This document shows, piece after piece, positions 54,505 to 64,000 of a stretch of 64,000 nt of DNA. Every line of letters begins with the position of its first letter. The stretch's first letter is position 1. The notes beneath the pieces are model-generated. The model searched no databases. It was not told the DNA's origin and saw only the letters and a program-made list of their open reading frames with translations. This stretch comes from Dendrobium chrysotoxum (Eukaryota; Streptophyta; Magnoliopsida; Asparagales; Orchidaceae), in contig CM034315.1 in the NCBI GenBank assembly GCA_019925795.1, forward strand, positions 10,106,001 through 10,170,000, read 5' to 3'. The translations under genes were made by a program, and so were the position numbers.

Positions 54505-55440
54505 GAATAGATACTAGGGTAGTGCTAGAAAAAGCATATTCTACCACTAGTGGGTCTGGTCCTGAGGGTAGGAGAATCCTAACCTTAAGGGTAGAGGAAC
54601 CTGGGTGATCTTATAGGAAGGAAGAACTCCTAACTATAAAGGATTGAATCTAGATTTGATTCTAAGGGAAAGAAAATCCTAACCTTAGAAGATTGAATTT
54701 GAAATGAATCTAAGGGAAGGAGATCCTAAACTTAGAAGTTTGAATTTGAAATGATGCTAGGGTAGTGCTGAGGCAGCGTACTCTACCACTAGTGGGTCTG
54801 GTCCTAAGGGAAAGGAAGAATCTATCCCTAAAGGAGAAGGAAGTCTGGATGATCGTATAGAAAGGAAGAATTCCTAACTACAGAGGATCAAGTTTGAATT
54901 TTGATACTAGGGCAGTGCCACGAAGGGCGTACTCTGCCACTAGTAGATCTAATCCTAAGGGAAGGAAGAATCTAGCCCTAAAGAAAAGAAAGCTTGATTG
55001 AGATTGATTCCAGGACGGTGCCATAGAGGACTTACTCCATCATTAGGAAGTCTAATCCCAAGGGAAGGAAGAAGAACCTACCCTAAGGAAGAGAGAACTG
55101 GATTTTGAGATTGAACCCAGGACGGTGCCATAGAGGACTTATTCCATCACTGGGGAGTCTAATCCTAAAGGAAGGAGAAAAGCCTAACCTTGAGGAGAAG
55201 AGAGTTTGATTTTGGAGTTGAAATTGAATCCAAGACGAGGCCACAAGGGACTTATTCCATCACTGGGGAATCAAATCCTAAGAGAAGGAGAATACTTACT
55301 CTAAGGAAATGAGAACTGGATGATCTCATAGGAAAATAGTATTGCTCCCTATAGGAGATCAGGCTTAAAGTTTTGAATTTTGAAACTAGAATGGTGCCGC
55401 AGAGGGCGTTATCCATCACTAGTAGATCTAATCCTAAGGA
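54505..55440. repeat. Seven copies of a motif of about 60 bp, irregularly spaced
   Basis: Motif of the type A-CTAGG-x-GGTGCC-xx-AGGGCGTACTC-xCCACTAG, starting near 54510, 54752, 54901, 55003, 55115, 55225 and 55385. It is followed by CTAATCCTAAGGGAAGGA spacers. Intervals fall from about 240 to about 110 bp, then rise to about 160 bp. Spacers contain GATGATC-TATAGGAA pieces that look like ancestors of the 49-bp units that follow. Confidence 0.7.
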
Positions 55441-55542
55441 AAGAAAGCGCGATGACTCACATCTGTCCTTAGAGAAAAGAGAACTGGATGATCCTATGAG
55501 AAGAAAGCCTTGCTTCGCACAGAATCGGATCTGGAGTGATCG

Positions 55543-56394
55543 TATGTAAAGGAAGCTTGCTTTACACAGAGGATCGAGTTTGGATGATCATGTATAGAGG
55601 AAACTTGCTCTATACAGAGGATCGGGTCAGGATGATCGTATATAGAGGAAACTTGCTCTATATAGAGGATCGGGTCTGGATTGATCGTATACAGAGGAAA
55701 CTTGCTCTGTATAGAGGATCGGGTCTGGATTGATCATATACAGAGGAAACTTGCTCTGTATAGAGGATCGGGTCTGGATTGATCGTATATAGAGGAAACT
55801 TGCTCTATATAGAGGATCAGGTCTGGAATGATCATATACAGAGGAAACTTGCTCTGTATAGAGGATCGCATCTGGATGATCATGTATAGAGGAAACTTTC
55901 TCTATACAGAGGATCAAGTCTGGATTGATCGTATGTGAAGGAAACTTGCTTCACACAGAGGATCAAGTCTGGATGATCATGTATAGAGGAAACTTGCTCT
56001 ATACAGAGGATCGGGTCAGGATGATCGTATATAGAGGAAACTTGCTCTATACAGAGGATCGGGTCTGGATTGATCATATACAGAGGAAACTTGCTCTGTA
56101 TAGAGGATCTGGTCTGGATTGATCGTATATAGAGGAAACTTGCTCTATATAGAGGATCAGGTCTGGAATGATCATATACAGAGGAAACTTGCTCTGTATA
56201 GAGGATCGCATCTGGATGATCATGTATAGAGGAAACTTTCTCTATACAGAGGATCAAGTCTGGATTGATCGTATGTGAAGGAAACTTGCTTCACACAGAG
56301 GATCAAGTCTGGATGATCATGTATAGAGGAAACTTGCTCTATACAGAGGATCGGGTCTGGAATGATCATATACAGAGGAAACTTGCTCTGTATA
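55543..56394 (-). repeat. 18-unit, 48/49-bp tandem array of covarying hairpins
   Basis: Each unit has a 9-bp stem and an 8-nt loop, followed by GAGGATCGGGTCTGG-like text. Plus-strand stem types: TATATAGAG/CTCTATATA, TATACAGAG/CTCTGTATA, TGTATAGAG/CTCTATACA, TATGTGAAG/CTTCACACA, TATGTAAAG/CTTTACACA. The loop is GAAACTTG except GAAGCTTG in the first unit and GAAACTTT in two. Unit starts (left arm) run 55543, 55591, 55639, 55688, 55737 and so on to 56369. Units 6-10 and 13-17 carry the same series of stem types, so a 7-unit block (340 bp) was duplicated. Degenerate units precede 55543. The location just 3' of gag-pol matches the repeat-prone 3' untranslated region known in Tat-clade elements. 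Confidence 0.93.
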
Positions 56395-56399
56395 GAGGA

Positions 56400-56652
56400 T
56401 CAGATTTGAATTCTGGAATTTGAAATTTGAATGATTTTTGAATTTGAATTTGAAAGTGTTTGAATTTGAAACTTGATTTGATGAATTTGAATTTGAATAG
56501 TTTTGAATCTGTGATGTGTTTTGAATTTGATTTGAATTATTTTTAAGTTTGAAAATTTTGAATTTTGATTTTGGATTTTGAAAAATTTGGACAAAATTGA
56601 GCTGAATAGATTCAAAATTTGAAAATTTTATTGATTCGAAATTCGAGCTACA
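56400..56652. repeat. TTTGAATTTGAA low-complexity spacer 3' of gag-pol
   Basis: Built of GAATTTGAA and TTTTGAAT words between the gag-pol stop codon (56653-56655) and the hairpin array. Confidence 0.8.
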
Positions 56653-59600
56653 TCAAGCATAGTATTTTTTCAGGAATCGCCCGTTTACAGGAAGCATTGG
56701 GTGATTTCCTTTACAATCCACTAGCTGATACGAGCCTCCTTCGTAAACTGTTTCCACTACGAAGGGTCCTTCCCAGGTTGGTTCAAACTTTCCACCGAGC
56801 TTTCGGTGGGCTAAGATAGGCCTCCGAAGAACCAAGACCAAGTCGCCTACTCGGAAGGTTCTAGGTCGCACTAACTTATCGTGAGCTTGAACCATTCTGG
56901 CTTTATAGAGTTCTAGATTCTGCTGGGCTTGGAGACGACATTCTTCAAGACCCTCGAGTTCTTCAAGTCGAAGTTGTGCATTCTGTTCTGTTGTGATTTG
57001 ATTCTGGACTGCAGTTCTGAGTGAAGGGATTTGAATTTCCAGAGGGAGTACGGCCTCAGACCCATACACTAGTGCAAACGGTGTGGATTGGGTCGGGGTT
57101 CGATATGTGGTCCTATAGGCCCACAAAGCTTCCACCAACCTCTCATCCCACTGACGTTTATTGTCATCCAGGGTCTTTTTGATGATTTGTACCAGGGTTT
57201 TGTTGAAGGCCTCAGCCAGTCCATTAGCCCGTGGGTAATAGATTGTTGAGTATCTCCAATCAATACCGTGGCGACTTGCAAAGTTATTGATTTTTGTAGA
57301 CTTGAAAGCGGACCCATTATCGGATATGATTCTGCGAGGCACGCCGAATCGATATACGATATGGTCACGAAAGAATTTCATTACATGATGTGATGTTACA
57401 TTTCTTAGTGGTACTGCTTCTGCCCACTTTGAAAAGTAATCAGTCGCTGCTAAAATGAAGCGATGACCCCTTGAAGAAGGAGGGTCAATTGGCCCGACGA
57501 TATCCGTGCCCCAACTTTCGAAGGGCCACGAGGCTATCGTAGGATGCAACACATTAGGCGGCTGATGTAAAACCACACCATGAACTTGGCATTGATGACA
57601 ACATTTTGCAATTTTCATGCAATCGTCAATCATCGTAGGCCAATAATAACCAAGTCTTTTGATTTTCATTTTCATCTTAGGACCCGATTGATGAGCACCG
57701 CACAGTCCAGCATGGACTTCGTTAACGATCTTCAGGGCCTCTCGTTTGTCTAAACAACGGAGCCACATCTGATCGAACGATCGTCGGTACAACGTATCGT
57801 TGACTAGTGCATATGATAGGGCACGTTTCTTAATTTGATTGGCAAGAGACCTGTCGTGGGGAAGCTTGCCTTCTTGCAAATATTTGATTATTGGTTGTCT
57901 CCAATCTTGTTCTTCATCGACTGCTGAAGATGTAGAGAGGACCTGGGAGGATTGATTGTTGAGGTATTCCATGTCTACAGGGGACAGGACCTGACGACCT
58001 TGAACTTCTATAGGGATGAAGTCTTCTTCTGGGCAAGCAAATTCCTTTGCAAGCTTTGCTAGGGCATCTGCCGAGGAATTGCTTCCACGAGGAACCCTAT
58101 ACATAGTTACAATGGGAATTTTCTCGAGTAGGTGCATTGTGTATTGGTGATATTTCAGGAGTTTAGGATTCAAAACCTTATAGGTCCCTGCAACTTGGTT
58201 GATCACCAGCTGAGAGTCACCATAGATCTTAATCTCTTTAATTTCCATTAGGATTGCAAGTTCCAAACCAGTTATCAAAGCTTCGTACTCAGCTTCGTTG
58301 TTCGTACAGGGTTCTGATAAATGGTAGGAAAAGTGCATCATTCCCTTATCCGGTGTTATGAAAACCAGACCGACTCCGGCTTTCCCAGGAATAGTAGATT
58401 GGGGTGTTTTGCCCCTTTGAGAGGACGCTGCACCGTCAAAATACATTTCCCAGGTTTGAACATTAGATTCCTCGAAACTCATGATTTGCTCGTCGGGTAA
58501 ATCATCATTTAGAGGAGATTCCGCCGGTAGCGGGTGTGCCGCAAGGAAGTCGGCGACGGCCTGCCCTTTCACAGCACGCAGGGGAATAAAAGTGATTTCA
58601 AATTGTAACAATATCATAGACCAACGAGCCAGGCGTCCTGACAACGTGGGCCGGGTCATAAGATATTGCAGGGGGTTGACACTGGAAATCAAACTGACCT
58701 GATGAGAAAGCATGTAATGTCTTAGTTTTTGTGCTGCAAAGACTAAGGCAAGGCAATGTTTCTCAATTGCAGGATATCGGATTTTCGTTGGGAGTAATCT
58801 CCGACTCAGATAGTAGAGGGCATTCTCTTTCCCATCGTCATTGATTTGAGCTAGAAGAGCCCCGAGAGACTCGTCAAGGGCTGCAGTGTAAAGGATTAAA
58901 GGTCTTCCCGGAATGGGGGCCGCCAAAACTGGCGGGTTTGTCAGGTATTGTTTGATATTTTCGAAAGCATTTTGACATTTCTCGTCCCAAATGAATTTGG
59001 CGTCCTTTTTAGCTAGGACAGAGAATGGTTGACATCTTCCAAAAAGATTAGAAATGAATCTTCTTATATACGCCAGCCTACCCTGGAGGGATCTCAGTTG
59101 AGTGAGACTCTTAGGAGGCGGCATATTTAAGATAGCTTCAATTTTGGCAGGATCAATTTCGATTCCACGGTGCCTGACTACGAAACCTAAGAATTTCCCT
59201 GACGTGACGCCGAAAGCGCACTTCAAAGGATTCATTTTAAGGTCGTAGCGGCGCAACCGCTCGAAAACAGTTCTTAAATCATAAAGATGAGCCTCTTTCA
59301 CTCTACTCTTGACAACTAAATCGTCGATGTAACATTCGACTTGATTATGTATTAAGTCATCAAAGATATGAGTCATGGCCCGCTGGTATGTTGCACCAGC
59401 ATTTTTGAGGCCAAAGGGCATCACTTTATAACAAAAGATCCCTATAGGACTTCTGAATGCAGTATTTCTCTCATCTTCTGGGGCCATCTTGATTTGATTA
59501 TAACCAGACGAGCCATCCATAAAGGAGAAAACAACGTGCGAGGAGGCAATGTCCACCATGAGTTCTGGGATTGGCAAAGGAAATTCATCCTTAGGACATG

Positions 59601-62600
59601 CCTTGTTCAAGTCTCTATAGTCAACACAGACCCGGATTTGACCATTTTTCTTTCGAACTGGCACGACGCTGGCTACCCAAGAAGGATACTGTTCTTCTCG
59701 AATAAATCCAGCCTCTGCCAACTTCTTGACTTCAGAAACGACTTGTTGTTCAATCTCCAGGCGCATACGTCGTGGAGCTTGCTTGACAGGAATGGCATCA
59801 TGCCGGATTCCAAGTTTATGGACTGCTATGTCAGCGGACAACCCCGGCATTTCGTCGTATGTCCAGGCGAAGCAATCTTTAAACTCGGATAGAAGTTGAA
59901 TTAGATCCTCAGACTCATCCTCACTCAACAAAGAACTTATGAAAGTGGGGCGAGGGTCATCCTCTGTTCCAAGATTGATTTCTTTAAGTTCATCGACTGT
60001 TGATTTAATTTCTTCTTCGAATTCGGGGGGTGCATCCCGAACCTGAAGTTCGTCAGAATTATCAAAAGTCTCCAAACAAAGTCCATCGAACGAATCAATG
60101 ACTTCAGTAGGGACATTTTTAAATTCAGGACGACTAGTTATCATTAGACAAAATTCGTCATCGTCAAATGATCTAACGGTACTAAAGCCGATACCACTGG
60201 TCCAATGTTTATTAAATTTTGAATTCCAAAGACTTTCGTGGTATCTAGCCTGACCCTTAGTCCATTGACTCGGAGCAAAACCTTTAGAAATAAGAGACTG
60301 AACACCAGCAGGAAAGTAGCCAAAAGGTAATTCCATTAATTCATTGAAATTTGCCTCTTCAAGGATTACATCATCTTCATTCCTTGAAGAGGAAGAGCCA
60401 GGGAAGAACTTCTTGGCTTTCCTTACTTCTCCATCTAAGTTCGGAGCATCCTTAATTACTAACCCTGAGACCCTGTCAGCAGACAGTGGGGTTAAGGTTA
60501 AGGATTCAACCGTTCTATTAAGCTTTTCATATAAACTCAATTCAGGCTCGTCATTTTGAATATTTGATTTTGTATCCTCTTGGTCGCTATCCGATTCTAA
60601 AGTGAGATCAAACTTCGAAGGAGGATTGATTTTTGTATAATCAAAAGCAAATCTGGCACCCCTTTTTCTTGAATCTTCATCAGAACTTGTTTCAAGTTCG
60701 ACATAGATCGGGAAATTTCTTTTTTCAATTGAAGGGCGACCTCGACCGCGTGCTCTTTGGGCCATCCTCCCACCTCTTTGAGGTACAATGTTTGGAGGCC
60801 TGAAGATCACACGCTCGACGTCGTCTTCACTACTTGAGTTTTGTCTCTTTTGATTTTTGACTTTTTCTTTTCTCAATCTTTGAATTGCTTTTGAACTTTG
60901 ATTTTCTGCCTTTTCCTCCTTGACGTTGATCTCTACTTTAGAACAAGTAGTGGACCCTTTAGGTACGTAGTACGCTGCATCCTCGTAGATCCCGATCTCG
61001 TGAATAGAGAATGGTTGCAGATCACCCTTAATTTCAAACTCAATGCCATCTCGTTGGTACTTGATACATTGATGCAGGGTAGAAGGAACCATCCTATACT
61101 CATGGATCCAGGGCCTTCCTAGGAGCGCGTTAAAGGACGTTGCCGAATCAATTATATGAAATTTCGCTTCAGTTTTCAATTCTCCTATCTCTAGAAGAAG
61201 GGTGACTGAACCTAAAGCCTTCTCGCCCTTCTCATTGAACCCACGAAGCACTAACTTGTCAGTTGAGAGCTTGCTAGTATCAATTCTAAGGTATGCGAGA
61301 GTCTTTATGTTCATCACGTTGACCGATGCACCCGGGTCAACTAGAACTCTTGATAACTTAAACTTGCCCACATTTACTGTGATGTAAAGTGGACGATTGT
61401 GGTCGGCAGTTCCAAGGAGTAAATCTTCGTCCGAGAAGGTAACCCCAGGGATTTCCTTAAAGTACAAAGCTTCTTCCTCGGAAGTTGAGGCTAATTGAGC
61501 TAAGCAAATCTCTGGGTCGAGAAGCGCTTTAATTAGAGTCTCCCTCATCTCTTTTGAAAGGACAAGGGCATCATAGATACTCAATTTGGCGGGCAACTTC
61601 CTAAGGTGAGCTAAGACATTATAATCAACACTTGGAACATTAACATTGGGACCCGGTGAATTTGAAAGAATTGGAGTTGATTGTTGAGCGGGGATTTGAA
61701 TTGGATCATCAGAAACAACTTGTTTTCCTTTATCCTGAGGAGGTAGCCTAGGGGGTAAGACCTTCCCACCACGTAGTTGTACTTGCACGACTTCATCGGA
61801 AGAACAAACTACAGGGGAGTCTACGCTCTCCTTAGGCGATTGATTGTCGTTATCTGAGTGAGAGTCTGAATCTGAAAAGTCTATCACGACAGGACTCCCT
61901 TGAAAGTTAATTTCAGGGGTTTCACTATCTGATAAGACATCAGATTCGCTTCTCTCTTGAAGAGTCAAATCTGGAGAGTTGAGTGTTTGAATTTCTTGAT
62001 TGATCTCAACTTGTTCTTGATTATTTTCAACAGAAGAGTCATTTACATTTTCATTCTCAACATTAATCATCAAAATATGGGCAGAAGGATCAGACTTTTT
62101 ATTTAATTTTCGACCCTTTGCCTTTGATGGGGCAAAGTAAAAGTCAGATAATTTCAGTGATGACAGAGGTTTTGAGCCACCATCAACCACTTGTACAGAT
62201 CTCTCATCAACAAATTTCCTCTCTACAGAAAGTTCACTCTTTTCATTTTTATTCAGTACAGTAGTTCCTAAGACTACTAGAGAGGAAACTGTCCCAACGT
62301 CCTCCTGCGAAGCCTCGAGGTCAACCTCCCAGATCGGGTCCCGGGCTCTCGTCGGTAACTGTTGAGAAAGACGAAAAGATTTATTAATCGACTTTTTAAA
62401 TGCCCGGGATAGTGCTATATCCCAACCATCTTCAATGGACAGAGAAGAGTTAGAATTCATACCTGAGATAGATTTGACAGACCCCTGATCCGGATCGACC
62501 AGGTACTCCTTTGGAATTATAATATTACCTTGACGGAAATTCTTTTCTAGCCAATCTTTGAAGACGATGCAGTCTTCGATTGTGTGGCCTAACATGCGAT

Positions 62601-63999
62601 GGTAGGGGCAAAAAGTTGGATCATCCTTCTTATTTGCCTCTTCCGGCTTCTTGGCCTCCGGCAATCGAAAATCTGGCTTCTTCTGAAGACTTTTAAAAAT
62701 CTTTCTCACCGACTCTCTCTTAAATGGATATGTGCGAGCCAATCTCTCTTTAAAAGAAATCGGGTGAGAATCTCTTGTGGGTTGAGAAGTTATCTGAAAA
62801 GGTGGAGATTTTTGAATTTGTTGTGTTGGAGAATTACCGGACTGAACATTCATTGGTTTCTTCCCCTTATCAACAGCTGAAACCATTGCTGTTCTCTTTT
62901 CAAAGGATTTCAATGGTTTGCTAGCCTTCTTTTCCTCGGTAGAATCCTTCAGGAATGGCATTTTAGAAGCCTCTTCTTGTAGATTACTAGCCTTATTCAA
63001 AAGTTTTTCGAAGGTTTTGATAGTGAAACCCTTCAGGAGAAAAGCAATAGGCCCGTGGATGTTCTTTAAAAGAATCTCCACTGCATGTTGCTCTTGCAAC
63101 TGGGGTTCACACTTCATCGAGAGATTTCGCCATCTCAAGATGTACTCAACCAAAGACTCTCCCGGTTTTTGTTTTTCGATGACGAGATCACCAACGGTTA
63201 CACGCTGCTGAGCTCCTGAGAATCTCTTTAAGAATAAACTCTCGAGCTCTATAAATGTTTTCACTGAACCATTAGGTAAATCTGCGTACCACTCAAAAGC
63301 AATACCGGATAGACTACTCACAAACTGGCGAAAGAGTAGAGCATCTGACCCTCCTGCGTTGCAACAACTCGCTCGGAAGTGGGCCAGGTGCTGTCTTGGG
63401 TTTTCTAACCCACTAAAAACTTTGAATGAAGGTGGCACAAAGCCTTTAGGATAAGAAACTGAATCATATTCTTCAGGATAGGGTCTACCCTTTGGAATGG
63501 ATACAGTCCCTTGAGAATGGGCTAAGGCCTCCCTTACCTGGGTTTCAATCATCTGGCGGATATCTTTGTCGGCTGGAGAGGTTGGGGAAGCAACCTCTGG
63601 AGTTCTAGGACTTGATTCTGTTTTCCTGCTGTGCTCACCCACTGTGTGTGTTGTAGGTTGCAACTGCTCGGATTGAGATTGCTGTGCCTTGATCATCTGA
63701 TTTTGCATCTGTTCCATTCTGAGCATCATCTGTTCAATCTTGCTCTCCAGACTCTTGATGTATTCATCTTTCTCATTCAATTTAATTGATCCATCAGAGT
63801 CTGAATCTACTGCTGCAGAGGCTTCTTCTTTACCAGATCGGTGTCTTGAAGGCTCAGCATCTTTATTTGATGCTCTGGTCTCAACCATACAAATGTTCCC
63901 AGCTGAATCTTCTTCCATCAGATCATCTGCTTCTGGATCAAAGGCTTCAATTGCCTTGTTTTTGAGTATGTCCCTTATTTCTTGTACCACCTCATCGAC
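56653..63999 (-). CDS. Ty3/gypsy Tat-clade Gag-Pol polyprotein (5' end outside window)
   Basis: A single frame of more than 2,440 codons, open to the window edge; the codon at 63990 is an in-frame GTG, so the true start lies beyond. Positions counted from it: coiled coil about 70-110; gag about 187-330; CHHC knuckle CPYHRMLGHTIEDC about 460-475; aspartic protease with VDPGAS near 883; RT about 1443-1613 with YIDDLVVKS near 1551; RT-linked RNase H about 1663-1780. Next comes a second, plant-type RNase H about 1845-1980 (MYFDGA, NNEAEYEAL, GDSQLV, ADALAKLA). Integrase follows, with an H-H-C-C finger (about 2090-2135) and D, D-35-E core (GTDIVGP, SDNGS, GLAEAFNKTL), ending in a GPF-type tail. 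The second RNase H before integrase marks the Tat (Ogre/Retand/Tat) group. No stop or frameshift interrupts it, and all catalytic residues I can check are present, so it is a young copy. Gag and pol share one frame. Confidence 0.95.
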   Translation of the reverse strand, partial: VDEVVQEIRDILKNKAIEAFDPEADDLMEEDSAGNICMVETRASNKDAEPSRHRSGKEEASAAVDSDSDGSIKLNEKDEYIKSLESKIEQMMLRMEQMQNQMIKAQQSQSEQLQPTTHTVGEHSRKTESSPRTPEVASPTSPADKDIRQMIETQVREALAHSQGTVSIPKGRPYPEEYDSVSYPKGFVPPSFKVFSGLENPRQHLAHFRASCCNAGGSDALLFRQFVSSLSGIAFEWYADLPNGSVKTFIELESLFLKRFSGAQQRVTVGDLVIEKQKPGESLVEYILRWRNLSMKCEPQLQEQHAVEILLKNIHGPIAFLLKGFTIKTFEKLLNKASNLQEEASKMPFLKDSTEEKKASKPLKSFEKRTAMVSAVDKGKKPMNVQSGNSPTQQIQKSPPFQITSQPTRDSHPISFKERLARTYPFKRESVRKIFKSLQKKPDFRLPEAKKPEEANKKDDPTFCPYHRMLGHTIEDCIVFKDWLEKNFRQGNIIIPKEYLVDPDQGSVKSISGMNSNSSLSIEDGWDIALSRAFKKSINKSFRLSQQLPTRARDPIWEVDLEASQEDVGTVSSLVVLGTTVLNKNEKSELSVERKFVDERSVQVVDGGSKPLSSLKLSDFYFAPSKAKGRKLNKKSDPSAHILMINVENENVNDSSVENNQEQVEINQEIQTLNSPDLTLQERSESDVLSDSETPEINFQGSPVVIDFSDSDSHSDNDNQSPKESVDSPVVCSSDEVVQVQLRGGKVLPPRLPPQDKGKQVVSDDPIQIPAQQSTPILSNSPGPNVNVPSVDYNVLAHLRKLPAKLSIYDALVLSKEMRETLIKALLDPEICLAQLASTSEEEALYFKEIPGVTFSDEDLLLGTADHNRPLYITVNVGKFKLSRVLVDPGASVNVMNIKTLAYLRIDTSKLSTDKLVLRGFNEKGEKALGSVTLLLEIGELKTEAKFHIIDSATSFNALLGRPWIHEYRMVPSTLHQCIKYQRDGIEFEIKGDLQPFSIHEIGIYEDAAYYVPKGSTTCSKVEINVKEEKAENQSSKAIQRLRKEKVKNQKRQNSSSEDDVERVIFRPPNIVPQRGGRMAQRARGRGRPSIEKRNFPIYVELETSSDEDSRKRGARFAFDYTKINPPSKFDLTLESDSDQEDTKSNIQNDEPELSLYEKLNRTVESLTLTPLSADRVSGLVIKDAPNLDGEVRKAKKFFPGSSSSRNEDDVILEEANFNELMELPFGYFPAGVQSLISKGFAPSQWTKGQARYHESLWNSKFNKHWTSGIGFSTVRSFDDDEFCLMITSRPEFKNVPTEVIDSFDGLCLETFDNSDELQVRDAPPEFEEEIKSTVDELKEINLGTEDDPRPTFISSLLSEDESEDLIQLLSEFKDCFAWTYDEMPGLSADIAVHKLGIRHDAIPVKQAPRRMRLEIEQQVVSEVKKLAEAGFIREEQYPSWVASVVPVRKKNGQIRVCVDYRDLNKACPKDEFPLPIPELMVDIASSHVVFSFMDGSSGYNQIKMAPEDERNTAFRSPIGIFCYKVMPFGLKNAGATYQRAMTHIFDDLIHNQVECYIDDLVVKSRVKEAHLYDLRTVFERLRRYDLKMNPLKCAFGVTSGKFLGFVVRHRGIEIDPAKIEAILNMPPPKSLTQLRSLQGRLAYIRRFISNLFGRCQPFSVLAKKDAKFIWDEKCQNAFENIKQYLTNPPVLAAPIPGRPLILYTAALDESLGALLAQINDDGKENALYYLSRRLLPTKIRYPAIEKHCLALVFAAQKLRHYMLSHQVSLISSVNPLQYLMTRPTLSGRLARWSMILLQFEITFIPLRAVKGQAVADFLAAHPLPAESPLNDDLPDEQIMSFEESNVQTWEMYFDGAASSQRGKTPQSTIPGKAGVGLVFITPDKGMMHFSYHLSEPCTNNEAEYEALITGLELAILMEIKEIKIYGDSQLVINQVAGTYKVLNPKLLKYHQYTMHLLEKIPIVTMYRVPRGSNSSADALAKLAKEFACPEEDFIPIEVQGRQVLSPVDMEYLNNQSSQVLSTSSAVDEEQDWRQPIIKYLQEGKLPHDRSLANQIKKRALSYALVNDTLYRRSFDQMWLRCLDKREALKIVNEVHAGLCGAHQSGPKMKMKIKRLGYYWPTMIDDCMKIAKCCHQCQVHGVVLHQPPNVLHPTIASWPFESWGTDIVGPIDPPSSRGHRFILAATDYFSKWAEAVPLRNVTSHHVMKFFRDHIVYRFGVPRRIISDNGSAFKSTKINNFASRHGIDWRYSTIYYPRANGLAEAFNKTLVQIIKKTLDDNKRQWDERLVEALWAYRTTYRTPTQSTPFALVYGSEAVLPLEIQIPSLRTAVQNQITTEQNAQLRLEELEGLEECRLQAQQNLELYKARMVQAHDKLVRPRTFRVGDLVLVLRRPILAHRKLGGKFEPTWEGPFVVETVYEGGSYQLVDCKGNHPMLPVNGRFLKKYYA

Positions 64000-64000
64000 C

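Noticed and set aside
55536..56257. Overlapping ORFs on both strands with repeated peptides in the hairpin array
   Set aside because: Open frames on both strands follow from a 49-bp unit lacking stops; no start context or domain, and the unit length is not a multiple of three.
59368..59892. 174-codon plus-strand ORF
   Set aside because: Antisense to the reverse transcriptase region of the Tat polyprotein.
1..64000. tRNA or rRNA genes
   Set aside because: No cloverleaf with recognisable A and B boxes and no rRNA core sequence was noticed on reading both strands; a tRNAscan-SE run would be decisive.

Overview
The window is nuclear DNA of a flowering plant with a large, repeat-rich genome. The evidence is two spliced nuclear genes for organellar ribosomal proteins with canonical GT-AG introns of 7.9 and 13.6 kb, surrounded and invaded by plant transposon families (Ty3 Tat clade, Ty1/copia, RTE-like LINE, hAT, CACTA, Tourist-like MITEs). 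I cannot name the species; nothing decides firmly between monocot and eudicot.

Layout. 1-3.6 kb: short-period repeats, including hairpin modules at 0.26-0.61 kb and seven copies of a 26-bp hairpin repeat at 2.5-3.1 kb, then an A+T desert. 4.4-5.9 kb: first copy of an LTR-like element family (minus strand). 6.2-14.5 kb: the 5' part of a mitochondrial bS18 gene (minus strand), with a first intron holding a second copy of that family, a deleted hAT copy split by a LINE with an 18-bp target duplication, and a MITE. The S18 core exon is not in the window and should lie below position 1. 14.7-19.0 kb: intergenic, with a tandem array and a broken chromovirus integrase. 19.1-33.3 kb: the complete two-exon gene for plastid ribosomal protein bS6 (minus strand). 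Its single intron holds a nest of transposons: a copia relic (gag, protease, integrase, RT in order on +) interrupted by the third LTR-like element and by a hAT element. 33.5-46 kb: intergenic, with hAT-type MITEs, four of the five Tourist-like MITE copies, a LINE relic, a CACTA relic and a copia relic. 46-64 kb: the 3' part of a Ty3 Tat-clade retrotransposon on the minus strand. Its gag-pol frame is open for more than 2,440 codons to the right edge, and it is followed by a long non-coding arm with several tandem arrays and probably the 3' LTR.

The two genes encode partners of one structural unit in bacterial ribosomes (S6 and S18 bind each other), but here they serve different organelles and have separate upstream regions. 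The most unusual signal is the 18-unit array at 55.54-56.39 kb, just 3' of the Tat gag-pol. Each unit of about 49 bp carries a 9-bp stem and 8-nt loop. The stems differ between units, yet both arms change together, and every imperfect pair is a G-U wobble on the element's sense strand. Three hairpins with the same loop size and a following GATC motif occur at the left edge of the window.
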